DNA of 35,228 nt from Candidatus Fimimorpha excrementavium (GCA_018710785.1 DVJD01000067.1:1-35228), one strand, 5' to 3'; shown: positions 25,933 to 33,895, counted from the stretch's first letter. Translations and numbers: made by a program. Notes: generated by a model from the sequence alone, not told the origin.

Positions 25933-27234
25933 TCATTGGATGGCCTGCTGTCCCTTCAGATAAGTGATAAACTGCGCCGCCGTCCGGCCGGACAGACCTC
26001 CGTGGGACAGTTCCCAGCGATTGGCTGCCAAAAACAGCTCATCTTCACTCATGGATATCCCCGCACGCTCAGCCAGACTGCGTACAATGGTCTGAAATTC
26101 CTTCTTATCCGGTGCCCCAAAATAGATGGTGACGCCGAATCTGGCCACCAGCGACAGTTTTTCCTGTACCGTATCTGAGGAATGCAGCTCCCGGTTGTAA
26201 TCCTTGGTATCATCGAAGCTTTCTTTGATCAGATGACGCCGGTTGGATGTCGCATAAATCAGCACGTTGTCCGGCTTCTTTTCCAGTCCGCCTTCGATCA
26301 CTGCCTTCAGATACTTATACTCGATCTCAAATTCTTCAAAAGACAGATCATCCATATAAATAATAAATTTATAATTTCGGTCCTTCACCTGCGCGATGAC
26401 CGAGGATAAATCGCGGAACTGATGTTTATATACCTCGATCATACGCAGTCCACGATCATAATATTCATTGAGGATGGCTTTGATACAGGAAGATTTTCCC
26501 GTACCGCTGTCCCCGAACAAAAGGACATTGTTGGCCGGACGGCCTTCCACAAAATCTCTGGTATTGTCCACGAGCTTTTTCTTCTGAAGCTCATATCCCA
26601 CCAGATCATTCAAATGCACATGCTCCGTACAGGTGATGGGCGCAATCTCCACCTCTTCCTCCGAATGGTGCACGATGCGGAACGCTTTGTGAAGCCCGAA
26701 GGTCCCCACGCCGAATCCCTTATAAAACTCGGTCACAATGCGGAAAAAGGCCTCATCATCCTCTGCCTTGGCCAGATGTTCTGCCAGCTCGCAGATCCGG
26801 TCCCGGATCCTTTTATTGAATACCTTGCTGTTTTCATTCACATTGGTATAATTCTGCAGAATCTCCGCCACGCTGATTCCGAAATGCCGATCCAGACAGG
26901 AAAGGTCAAAGGCAAACAGTTCCCGGAATACCCGAAAATCCTGCATGGCCAGCTGGTTGATGCTGCCCTTCACCGGCCCCACCACTTCACAGGCCGTGGA
27001 AAATGCATTTTCCCCGTTGGCAATCACAAATGCCAGGTACGCATGCCAGAGATTCCCCTCCAGCCCATAATGTCCGGCCAGCTCCACAAGGGCATTCACA
27101 CATTCATAATATAAGGCTTTTTTATCCTCTTCGTTATAAAATTCATCTTCATAGTGCTCCATCACCCAGGTCATATCCGTAAATACTTCCTGATGGGGCA
27201 GGTCACGGTAAAGAATCAAATCCGTCGTATTCAT
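25933..27234 (-). CDS. DUF815 family ATP-binding protein (AAA-type)
   Basis: A 433-residue protein of the DUF815 ATPase family. The N-terminal half is helical and of unknown role. The ATPase core has Walker A LLFGDSGTGKSSCIKAIL (about 235-250), Walker B FIIYMDDLSFEEFE, a sensor-like YATSNRRHLI, and the C-terminal LSGRTAAQFITYLKG. The start at 27234 follows GGAGGAAGAAG. Only 18 bases separate it from the start of pheA's stop region upstream and 16 from ppx downstream, so it is in the same transcript. No biochemical function is established for the family as far as I know. Its place between amino acid and polyphosphate genes does not reveal its job. Confidence 0.9.
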   Translation of the reverse strand: MNTTDLILYRDLPHQEVFTDMTWVMEHYEDEFYNEEDKKALYYECVNALVELAGHYGLEGNLWHAYLAFVIANGENAFSTACEVVGPVKGSINQLAMQDFRVFRELFAFDLSCLDRHFGISVAEILQNYTNVNENSKVFNKRIRDRICELAEHLAKAEDDEAFFRIVTEFYKGFGVGTFGLHKAFRIVHHSEEEVEIAPITCTEHVHLNDLVGYELQKKKLVDNTRDFVEGRPANNVLLFGDSGTGKSSCIKAILNEYYDRGLRMIEVYKHQFRDLSSVIAQVKDRNYKFIIYMDDLSFEEFEIEYKYLKAVIEGGLEKKPDNVLIYATSNRRHLIKESFDDTKDYNRELHSSDTVQEKLSLVARFGVTIYFGAPDKKEFQTIVRSLAERAGISMSEDELFLAANRWELSHGGLSGRTAAQFITYLKGQQAIQ

Positions 27235-27251
27235 CTTCTTCCTCCATCCTC

Positions 27252-28382
27252 TCAATAATTTCCCAGTATCTTCAGCATTCCCGTCTCCTGATCCAGACCC
27301 ACCAGGGCATTCTGTACCGCCGGATCACTCAGATTTCCCTCGAAATCCACATAGAACCGATACTCCCAGTTTCGCTTTGGAATTGGGCGGGATTCAATCT
27401 TCGTCATGTTCAGGTTATTGAAAATCATGTGGGACAGAGTATTGTAAAGACTTCCGCTCTCATGGGCGATCTCAAAGCAGATGCTCACTTTCTTCGCCTC
27501 TTTGGTGTAAATTTTCTTTGCCGCTACGATGATAAAGCGGGTGGTATTTTCCTTATTGTCATTGATCTTGTGATCCAAAGGCACCAGTCCGTGGATCTTT
27601 CCGGCCAGCTCACTGGCGATGGCAGCCTGGGTTTTATCCTGGTCCTTCACCACCTTCTGGGCAGAAAGCGCCGTATTGGCCAGACTGATCCTCTTCCAAT
27701 CCCTGTGGCCGTCCAGATAATGGGCACACTGCATCAGACCCTGGGGATGGGAATACACCGTTTTCACATCCTCCATGGAGGCCCCCGGAAGCCCCAGTAG
27801 GGCATGTTCCACTTTCAGGTAGCATTCTCCCACGATGGCATTGTCATATTCCATTAACAGGTCATACACATCCGCCACCATCCCCGCGCTGGAGTTCTCG
27901 ATGGGAAGCACGGCATAGTCTGCCCGCCCCTCCTGCACCTCCTTCATGGCCTCAAAGAAGGCCGGAACATGGTAGCTTTCCACCGTCTCCCCGAAGTACT
28001 GTTTCATGGCCGCCTGGCTGTAGGCTCCGTCCACACCCTGGAAAACGACACGGACATCCCTGGTCTTCAGACCATCCACTGCCTCAAATGGAATCTTCGG
28101 TCCGATCCCATGCTCCGATAAAAGCTGATACTGCATCTTGCGGCTCATGGCCATGATCTGGGTAAACAGTTCTTCCACGCTCCGGGCGTTGAACTCGCTG
28201 TGGGCCGCCCCGCGCAGGGCGGCGATCTTCTGCTTTTCCCGTTCCCGGTCCAGCACCGGCTTTCCCGTATCTATTTTGAACTGGGCGACTTCTTTGCAGA
28301 CGGCCATCCGCTCTTCAAACAGTTCCACGATCTTCTGATCAATTCCGTCAATTTTTCCTCTGATTTCATTCAAATCCAGCAT
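27252..28382 (-). CDS. pheA: Bifunctional chorismate mutase / prephenate dehydratase
   Basis: A 376-residue P-protein that converts chorismate to prephenate and then to phenylpyruvate for phenylalanine synthesis. Residues 1-88 form the AroQ chorismate mutase domain (LNEIRGKIDGIDQKIVELF). Residues 110-288 form the prephenate dehydratase domain, with IENSSAG (161-167) and the catalytic NTTRFIIV with TRF at 281-283. Residues 299-373 form an ACT domain, with ESRP (330-333), the usual phenylalanine feedback site. The start at 28382 follows AAGGAGA eight bases upstream; the frame is open 45 bases further but without a good site. It is the first gene of the operon pheA, DUF815, ppx, ppk. Confidence 0.95.
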   Translation of the reverse strand: MLDLNEIRGKIDGIDQKIVELFEERMAVCKEVAQFKIDTGKPVLDREREKQKIAALRGAAHSEFNARSVEELFTQIMAMSRKMQYQLLSEHGIGPKIPFEAVDGLKTRDVRVVFQGVDGAYSQAAMKQYFGETVESYHVPAFFEAMKEVQEGRADYAVLPIENSSAGMVADVYDLLMEYDNAIVGECYLKVEHALLGLPGASMEDVKTVYSHPQGLMQCAHYLDGHRDWKRISLANTALSAQKVVKDQDKTQAAIASELAGKIHGLVPLDHKINDNKENTTRFIIVAAKKIYTKEAKKVSICFEIAHESGSLYNTLSHMIFNNLNMTKIESRPIPKRNWEYRFYVDFEGNLSDPAVQNALVGLDQETGMLKILGNY

Positions 28383-28435
28383 GTTCTTATCTCCTTTATC
28401 TTGCCAAATGTACCTGAGAAATTTCACTTTCGTCT

Positions 28436-28467
28436 AGTATAGTACGAAACTCCCCTTTCGTAAAGGG
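28436..28467 (-). promoter_or_regulatory. Promoter of the pheA-DUF815-ppx-ppk operon
   Basis: On the minus strand TTTACG (28464-28459), a 17-base spacer and TATACT (28441-28436) lie about 55 bases before the pheA start. The inverted repeat CCCTTT/AAAGGG (28453-28467) overlaps the -35 and may be an operator. No T-box or attenuator was seen in the short leader. Confidence 0.5.
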
Positions 28468-28606
28468 ATTTGACACCATGCCGTTCAAATATTTTAACAG
28501 CCTGCAGCATTTTTTGCCACCTTATAAGCATAAAATCTATGTTAAATCATGTTAAATATAAGAAAAATCTTTCCGCGGTTTTTCCATACGCCAGTCTCCG
28601 CCGTCA

Positions 28607-28856
28607 CAGGACAAACGCAGGAATCATTTGTGAACCTCTATGGCTAATCGTACATAGGCGGAAGGGAAGCAAACCATCTTCCAGAGGGTTTTAGAAAACG
28701 TCGGTACTTAATTTTTCCAGCTCCTACGGAGCGCCGAAAAATTTTATGTACCGTTACGTTTTCTATAAGCGAAAGCGCCCCGATGGAAGATGGTTTGCTT
28801 CCCTTCCGCCGTCCGGATTTTCATTTTGTTCACAAATTATTCATGCGTTTGTCCTG
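28607..28856. repeat. 250-base multi-arm palindromic element
   Basis: Three nested arm pairs span almost the whole gap between nfo and the pheA promoter. The outer arms are 28607-28635 and 28828-28856 (29 bases, about 2-3 mismatches). The middle arms are 28657-28682 and 28785-28810, 26 bases with perfect complementarity. The inner arms are 28692-28701 (TAGAAAACGT) and 28756-28765, with further GGTAC/GTACC pairing and a GCTCC/GGAGC tip. Related arms occur at 1-130, 3102-3164, 33016-33037, 34556-34590 and 35100-35228. No transposase frame is present. It resembles a non-autonomous palindromic repeat; folded RNA or DNA would be a long cruciform-like hairpin. Confidence 0.8.
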
Positions 28857-28862
28857 CTTCCG

Positions 28863-29699
28863 TCATTCCTGAAAGGCCTCTCTGAGCCGCGCGATCTCCC
28901 CGGCCCACCCTTCATCGGAGTCATGGGGTGTTTCCAGGATAAAGGGCAGATGGCGAAGGGCCGGATGGTTCGTCACCCTGGAAAGGGCCTCAAATCCGAT
29001 GCGGCCCTCTCCGATGGGCGCATGGCGGTCTTTATGGCTCCCCATGGGATTCTGACTGTCATTCAAATGGACGGCATACAGATTGGAAAGGCCGATGACC
29101 CGGTCAAACGTGTCCAGAACTTCATCCAGATGGTTCACAATATCGTAGCCCGCATCCCACACATGACACGTATCCAGACAGACCCCCATGTGCTGCCGCA
29201 GAGCAACCCGGTCCAAAATCTCCCGCAGCTCCTCAAAGGTACTGCCCACTTCGCTTCCCTTTCCGGCCATGGTCTCCAAAAGCACCCGGGTCTTCTGTCC
29301 CTCAAAGAGAACCTCATTCAGCACTTCCGCGATCTTTTCAATCCCCGTCTCAATCCCCTGTCCCACATGGCTTCCGGGATGAAAATTGTAGTAATTTCCC
29401 GGCAGATACTCCAGCCGCCTCAAATCCTCCGCCATGGCCTGTCTGGCAAACTCCCGAACCTGCTCCTTGGCCCCGCAGGGATTCAGGGTGTAGGGGGCGT
29501 GGGAAACCAGCGGCGCAAACCCCTGTTCCCGGATCACATGCAAAAATTTCTCAATATCTTCCATATCCAACGCTTTCACACGGCTTCCCCTGGGATTTCT
29601 CGTAAAAAATCCAAAGGTGTCCGCCTTCAGCAAAATGGCGTGCTTTGCCATGGCCTCATAGCCCCTGGCACAAGATAAATGATTTCCAATATGAAGCAT
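28863..29699 (-). CDS. nfo: Deoxyribonuclease IV (AP endonuclease)
   Basis: A 278-residue endonuclease IV, a TIM-barrel enzyme with zinc ions that cuts DNA at abasic sites in base excision repair. Conserved segments are MLHIGNHLS at the start, SHAPYTLN, YYNFHPGSH, VLLETMAGKGSEVG, VCLDTCHVWDAGYD, HLNDSQNPMGSHKDRHAPIGEG and ILETPHDSDEG near the end. These carry the zinc-binding His, Asp and Glu residues. The length is normal. It is a single gene whose stop lies seven bases from the 250-base palindrome, which may double as its terminator. Confidence 0.95.
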   Translation of the reverse strand: MLHIGNHLSCARGYEAMAKHAILLKADTFGFFTRNPRGSRVKALDMEDIEKFLHVIREQGFAPLVSHAPYTLNPCGAKEQVREFARQAMAEDLRRLEYLPGNYYNFHPGSHVGQGIETGIEKIAEVLNEVLFEGQKTRVLLETMAGKGSEVGSTFEELREILDRVALRQHMGVCLDTCHVWDAGYDIVNHLDEVLDTFDRVIGLSNLYAVHLNDSQNPMGSHKDRHAPIGEGRIGFEALSRVTNHPALRHLPFILETPHDSDEGWAGEIARLREAFQE

Positions 29700-30030
29700 C
29701 GTCTTCTTCCTTTCCGACTGTTATTTTTCATGAATGCTCGTTCCTGCGTTTCGCAATTGCCTAAATACCATATATCACAGGATCATGGAATATACAAGAT
29801 GGAAATCCATAAGCTCGCGGCACACGTATCTGAAAAATTTAATCTTTCTCACTCATTGACTTCTTTTACACATTGATATATGATGAAAGTAAGATATTGA
29901 AAAAATATATGCATTATTTTCTTTTCCCCCTGCTTGTCTTACATTTTTTTGTACACTTAACACATAAAATGTCAGCTTTGCTCTGACATATCACCACAAA
30001 TCAGTGAACTGCTGAAGGGAGGGGCGTACA
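29700..30030 (+). other. 331-base leader/promoter region of the ABC exporter operon
   Basis: Divergent region between nfo and the ABC operon. A strong promoter lies at 29856-29884. The leader of about 140 bases contains a perfect inverted repeat, ATGTCAG (29969-29975) with CTGACAT (29983-29989), that could be an operator or RNA hairpin. Near 29740-29757 there is a fragment (TTCCTGCGTTTCGCAATTGCC) similar to the dispersed repeat family. No coding sequence was recognised. Confidence 0.45.
29856..29884 (+). promoter_or_regulatory. Promoter of the ABC exporter operon
   Basis: TTGACT (29856-29861), a 17-base spacer and TATGAT (29879-29884) differ from consensus by one base each. It lies about 145 bases before the TTG start at 30031. 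Confidence 0.6.
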
Positions 30031-32052
30031 TTGATCGGGATCATCTATCAAATAAAATTATTGAAAAAACAGAAACTTCTGTTTGTGCTGGAAGCCATTC
30101 TTTGGATTGCCATTCTTGGGCTGATTATCTGGTTTGGAAGTATGGGCGATAATAGTTTTGATCTTTTATATACGATTTCTCGATTTTCCTTTTACTTCCT
30201 CGGAATTCTTTCCGTCATCTCTTTCACCACCTTCCGCCGCGGAGAGAAAAAGGAAGTAGCCGAAACCACACGGGTCATGACCGGAGGAACTGATCTGCAG
30301 AGCTGGTGCGCGTTTTTGGCCCAGCTGCTGATCCATTTCGCCTGCTTTCTGCTCTTTTTCCTGCTCCTGCTCGTTCTCTCCTATGCCAACGACGGAAATG
30401 CCTATTTCCGCGGGCGTCTGGGACTCAACTATCTCTGGAACGTGGCAGCTCCTTATTTTGTATTCCTTCTGGTATCCTGGACCTGCGCCCGTTTTTTCAA
30501 CGTCCGCAGCGGGATCGCCTGTCTGATTCTCTTTTTGTTTCTGTGCAGTCCTGCCGTGCAGGATATGACCTGGCGATCCCCCATGAAGGTTCCCATCGAT
30601 CAGGTGATGCAGATGATCAGCTTCCCCTTTTCCTTTTTGTACAACAACAGCGACTGGTCGGCCAACCGCCAGCTGGATCTACAGATCGAGCCTGCCAGAG
30701 GACAGCTGTTTCTGTTCTGGATCGTGCTCCTTTTGGGAATCCACGCTGCGGCCAGTCTGCGTCCGGCAGAAAATCCCTGGAAGCGGCGCGCCGCATACGG
30801 AGCCGCCATTCTTCTATCCGCCGTCTTTCTGGTTTTCAGCTATCTGCCTGCCAGCACGTACCATATGCTGGACCGGTGGGACGGAAGCGTGTACTACGCG
30901 TACAACCACTACAAAGATGTGGAGTATGATTCTTCTCTCCTGGAATCCCCCTCCTACCGGCTGGATGGCATGGATCTGACGGTGAAGCTGAACCGGCAGA
31001 TGGAGGTGGAGCTGACGGCGGCGCTGAAAAGCGATACGCCGCAGGATACCTTCCTGTTTACCTTATACCACGGCTATCAGGTCACCGAAGCAGCAGACGA
31101 ATCCGGCCGTCCCATGGAATGGAAACAGGAGGAAGACCGGCTGACCTTCACCTATCCGGAACCGGTGACCGAAACCACCATCCGGCTGCAGTATGAAGGC
31201 TACTCCCCCACGTATTACAGCTATTCCGGCGGAGCCATGCTTCCGGCTTATTTTCCGTGGTATCCCATGGCCGGGGAAAAACAGGTCTACGCATCGGGCC
31301 GGTACGTCCGGTACAACCAGATCGAGGAGGCAGATATCACCCTTCACCTGGATACGGACATGGGTATTGTAACCAACCTTCCCAAGATCGAAGAGGGGGT
31401 ATACCGGGGGACCAGCACCGGAATCTCCCTCTTTACAGGCCTGATCGAATCCACCGACGATCCGGTGATCGTCTCCTATCTGCCGACGGAATACTGGAAA
31501 TCCATGCGGTCTCTGGAAGATACCATCGCGGCCGACCGCCAGGTCCTGGAAGAAACCCAGGAGACGCTGGTTGAATATCTGGGTCCGGAGGCAGCCGACT
31601 GGCTGGATAAGCCGGTACTGATCGTATCTTCGGATTTATCCAGAACCGGCGATGGTTCCGTAGCCGTCATGGGCGACCACATCATAGCCAGCCGGGTCAT
31701 GACCGCAGACATTCTTCGCTTTTTCATTGAACAATACAGCGACGCGTTTCCCTTCGTCTCCAACTTCTATTTCATCGATCCGCCAGACGAAGAGTGTGCC
31801 GAGCTTTTGGAACAGCTGAAAGATACGGAAGCACAATGTCTGAGAATCCTGGGGAATCCGGAGGACTATGATCCGGTTGTCCTGGAGCGGGCCCAAAACT
31901 TCCTGCCGGAAACGGAACTGGCGCTGGAGCATTTCGAACCGGCTGTGGAGAAATACGGAGCAAAGGAATTTATGAAAAAGATGATGCAGTACGCGCTCTC
32001 GGAGGATACGGTAAAAACAGACGAGGCCTTTTGGGCATGGCTGGGTGTATGA
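30031..32052 (+). CDS. ABC-2 type permease with large extracellular M1-peptidase-like domain
   Basis: A 673-residue membrane protein. Six or seven hydrophobic segments fill residues 15-275 in the manner of ABC-2 exporters. Residues 290-673 form a soluble extracytoplasmic domain with beta-rich sections (LTFTYPEPVTETTIRLQYEG, then a PAYFPWYPMAG stretch) reminiscent of the N-terminal part of M1 aminopeptidases. Such fusions of ABC permease and M1 domain occur in Clostridia. No HExxH zinc motif is present, so it should not be a peptidase. The start is TTG with GGGAGGGG upstream; no suitable ATG is near. The ATPase follows after 15 bases. The last 35 residues are duplicated in the PIN toxin at 33683-33790. 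The cargo is unknown. Confidence 0.82.
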   Translation: MIGIIYQIKLLKKQKLLFVLEAILWIAILGLIIWFGSMGDNSFDLLYTISRFSFYFLGILSVISFTTFRRGEKKEVAETTRVMTGGTDLQSWCAFLAQLLIHFACFLLFFLLLLVLSYANDGNAYFRGRLGLNYLWNVAAPYFVFLLVSWTCARFFNVRSGIACLILFLFLCSPAVQDMTWRSPMKVPIDQVMQMISFPFSFLYNNSDWSANRQLDLQIEPARGQLFLFWIVLLLGIHAAASLRPAENPWKRRAAYGAAILLSAVFLVFSYLPASTYHMLDRWDGSVYYAYNHYKDVEYDSSLLESPSYRLDGMDLTVKLNRQMEVELTAALKSDTPQDTFLFTLYHGYQVTEAADESGRPMEWKQEEDRLTFTYPEPVTETTIRLQYEGYSPTYYSYSGGAMLPAYFPWYPMAGEKQVYASGRYVRYNQIEEADITLHLDTDMGIVTNLPKIEEGVYRGTSTGISLFTGLIESTDDPVIVSYLPTEYWKSMRSLEDTIAADRQVLEETQETLVEYLGPEAADWLDKPVLIVSSDLSRTGDGSVAVMGDHIIASRVMTADILRFFIEQYSDAFPFVSNFYFIDPPDEECAELLEQLKDTEAQCLRILGNPEDYDPVVLERAQNFLPETELALEHFEPAVEKYGAKEFMKKMMQYALSEDTVKTDEAFWAWLGV

Positions 32053-32067
32053 AAGGAGGGACGGCAT

Positions 32068-32937
32068 ATGCTTTCTGCCAATCAGATTGAAAAACGATAT
32101 GGAAAAAAGACGGTTCTGAATCGGATCTCGCTGGATCTGGAACAGAAAAATTATGGACTGCTGGGAAGCAACGGAGCGGGAAAAACCACACTGATCCGCA
32201 TCCTGGCCCAGATCCTGGCAAAAAACGGGGGAACCGTCACCTATTTTGACAAAAATCACCGGGAAATCCCCCGAAAAAACTACCAGATCGGCTATATGCC
32301 CCAGACCTTTGAAGCCATCCTGGAATTCACGGTAACGGAACAGATGCAGTACTTTGCCAGTCTGAAAAAGATTCCGAAAAGCGAACAGGACGAGGCCATC
32401 CAGAAGGCTCTGGAGCTGGTGAACCTGACGGAACAGGCCGGATATCAATGCAAGAAGCTGTCCGGCGGAATGATGCAGCGGCTGGGAATCGCCCAGGCGA
32501 TTCTGGGAAGCCCGGATCTGATTCTGTTTGATGAGCCCACCACCGGTCTGGACCCGGAAGAACGCCTCCGTTTCAAAGGCGTCATGCGGGCGCTGGAGGG
32601 AACCTGCACGGTCATCCTTTCCACCCACATCGTGGAGGATATGGAAGCCGTATGCAGCGAAATTCTCGTCCTGAAAGAAGGACAGAAACAATTCAGCGGG
32701 GCAGCGGAAACCCTGAAGAATCTGGCCCGGGACCGGGTATTCCTCCTGCCGGACGGCACGATCCGGGGACAAAGCGGCAGCTGGTTTGAAATCCGCAGCG
32801 TGATGGAAGAATATAAGCGTTACTCCCGGATGCTGTATCTGGGAACCTCCCCCAGAGAGGCGGAAAAAACTTACGGAGCCAAACCGGTGGAACCCACGCT
32901 GGAGGATGGGTACATGTATCTGGTCAAGAAAAAATAA
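32068..32937 (+). CDS. ABC transporter ATP-binding protein
   Basis: A 289-residue ATPase subunit of an ABC exporter. Walker A is GSNGAGKTTLIRIL (about 34-47), the signature is LSGGMMQRLGIAQAIL, Walker B is LILFDEPTTGLDPEE, and the switch histidine is in ILSTHIVEDME. The sequence is full length and should power the permeases on either side. It starts after AAAGGAGGGACGGCAT. A 52-base fragment of this gene is repeated at 33791-33842 after the toxin-antitoxin pair, with one inserted base, which shows a second copy once existed. The downstream small permease gene is separated from it by almost 960 bases. Confidence 0.95.
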   Translation: MLSANQIEKRYGKKTVLNRISLDLEQKNYGLLGSNGAGKTTLIRILAQILAKNGGTVTYFDKNHREIPRKNYQIGYMPQTFEAILEFTVTEQMQYFASLKKIPKSEQDEAIQKALELVNLTEQAGYQCKKLSGGMMQRLGIAQAILGSPDLILFDEPTTGLDPEERLRFKGVMRALEGTCTVILSTHIVEDMEAVCSEILVLKEGQKQFSGAAETLKNLARDRVFLLPDGTIRGQSGSWFEIRSVMEEYKRYSRMLYLGTSPREAEKTYGAKPVEPTLEDGYMYLVKKK

Positions 32938-32951
32938 AGCGAAATGACCGG

Positions 32952-33010
32952 TGCAGCCTGTTCCGGAATCCTGGCTGCAGGTGTCATGATCCGCGACGTC
33001 CTTTTGCAGC
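32952..33010 (+). pseudogene. Fragment of a second small-permease gene
   Basis: This stretch immediately after the ATPase gene matches 34325-34390 inside the intact small permease gene: TGCAGCCTGTTCCG, then GAATCCTGGCTGCAGG, TCATGATC and GACGTCC/GGCGTCC. It has a loss of a short TTCCG unit and several substitutions, and has no start codon or frame. It is a remnant of a former gene copy in the position where the operon's third gene would be. Confidence 0.8.
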
Positions 33011-33056
33011 AAACAGTTATCCATTCATGCGTTTGTTCTGTTTTTTATCACAAGAG

Positions 33057-33085
33057 TTTACTTTCCCTGACATATGGGATATAAT
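33057..33085 (+). promoter_or_regulatory. Promoter of the AbrB-PIN module
   Basis: TTTACT (33057-33062), a 17-base spacer and TATAAT (33080-33085) lie about 48 bases before the antitoxin start. It allows expression independent of the transporter operon. Confidence 0.6.
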
Positions 33086-33132
33086 ATAAATAAAGAAAAC
33101 TTGAGTTTTAAGGAATAGAAAGGATGAATTGT

Positions 33133-33390
33133 ATGAATTTGGCGAAAATCTCTGCAAATGGTCAAATCACTGTACCGGTAGAAATCAGACGGCAACTCGG
33201 TCTAAAGTCCGGGGATAAAATCCTGTTTCTCCAAAATCAGAACGGAGAGATTGTTGTCAGCAACGCTTCCGCTGCTGCCATCCGAAAAGCGCAAACTGCC
33301 TTTGAAGGAGCCGCCAAAGCGATGGGAGTTTCCAGCGAAGATGATATTCAAACACTTGTAGATGAAATACGATCCGGAAAGGAGCGATAA
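33133..33390 (+). CDS. AbrB/MazE-type antitoxin
   Basis: An 85-residue protein with an N-terminal SpoVT-AbrB swapped-hairpin DNA-binding domain (AKISANGQITVPVEIRRQLG, then GDKILFLQNQNGEIVVSN). A C-terminal acidic helix (EDDIQTLVDEIRSGKER) is of the type that wraps around a toxin. The start at 33133 gives better spacing to AAAGGA than the ATG at 33124. It precedes the PIN gene by one base and presumably neutralises it and represses the pair's own promoter. It is intact. Confidence 0.88.
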   Translation: MNLAKISANGQITVPVEIRRQLGLKSGDKILFLQNQNGEIVVSNASAAAIRKAQTAFEGAAKAMGVSSEDDIQTLVDEIRSGKER

Positions 33391-33391
33391 T

Positions 33392-33790
33392 ATGCGGATA
33401 CTGACAGATACAAATATCTTGTTTTCCGCGTTGCTCTTCCCTCACTCCAAACCAGCGAAAGCGTTGCTTTACATTGCGGCTAATCACGAAATTGTATTGT
33501 GTGACCGAAATATTGCTGAACTGCGCGATATACTCAAACGGAAAGCACCGCAGTATCTTCCAGATGCGGAAGTACTGCTTGCCGAGATGTCCTATGAACT
33601 AATTCCTGCACTAGATCATGCCGAAAAGCTGATACGCGATGCAAAAGATCAACCGATTCTTAATGCAGCTATTGTATCGGATGTGGAGAAATACGGGGCA
33701 AAGGAATTTATGAAAAAGATGATGCAGTACGCGCTCTCGGAGGATACGGTAAAAACGGATGAGGCCTTTTGGGCATGGCTGGGTGTATGA
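33392..33790 (+). CDS. PIN-domain toxin with C-terminus replaced by permease sequence
   Basis: A 132-residue protein. Residues 1-97 are a PIN-type ribonuclease (VapC-like toxin) with the acidic residues Asp6 (LTDTNIL), Glu43 (IAELRDIL) and Asp86 (KDQPILNAAI). The family's last acidic segment, normally SDVD..xTGDKDF, stops at SDV. From Val98 the 35 remaining residues are identical to the C-terminus of the ABC permease at 30031-32052. The two DNA segments (33682-33790 and 31944-32052) differ at three positions, all synonymous. The fusion is in frame and uses the permease stop codon. The toxin has probably lost the end of its active site and may be inactive. The start follows GGAAAGGAGCGATAAT. 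Confidence 0.88.
   Translation: MRILTDTNILFSALLFPHSKPAKALLYIAANHEIVLCDRNIAELRDILKRKAPQYLPDAEVLLAEMSYELIPALDHAEKLIRDAKDQPILNAAIVSDVEKYGAKEFMKKMMQYALSEDTVKTDEAFWAWLGV
33682..33790 (+). repeat. 109-base duplicate of the large permease 3' end
   Basis: Aligned without gaps to 31944-32052, 106 of 109 bases match. The three differences (GGA/GGG, ACA/ACG, GAC/GAT) leave the protein unchanged. The segment ends exactly at the permease stop codon and forms the tail of the PIN gene. Confidence 0.92.
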
Positions 33791-33842
33791 GCAGCGAGAT
33801 TCTCGTCCTGAAAAAGGGACAGAAGCAATTTCAGCGGGGCAG
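33791..33842 (+). pseudogene. Fragment of a second ABC ATPase gene
   Basis: It matches 32654-32704 in the intact ATPase gene (GCAGCGA, ATTCTCGTCCTGAAA, GGACAGAA, CAGCGGGGCAG) with four substitutions and one inserted T. It follows directly after the duplicated permease end, so about 600 bases of the second ATPase copy are missing between the two. It is not translated in any useful frame. Confidence 0.85.
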
Positions 33843-33895
33843 AAAGATTAATGTAAAATTACCGATGAAAAGCGGGGAAATGGGGTGATGAGACC

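Noticed and set aside
28607-28856. CRISPR array or ordinary terminator
   Set aside because: The structure is one set of nested inverted arms, not regularly spaced direct repeats, and it is far longer than a terminator stem.
31636-33024. 462-codon open frame on the minus strand across the ABC genes
   Set aside because: It is antisense to the permease and ATPase genes, both of which are clearly coding.
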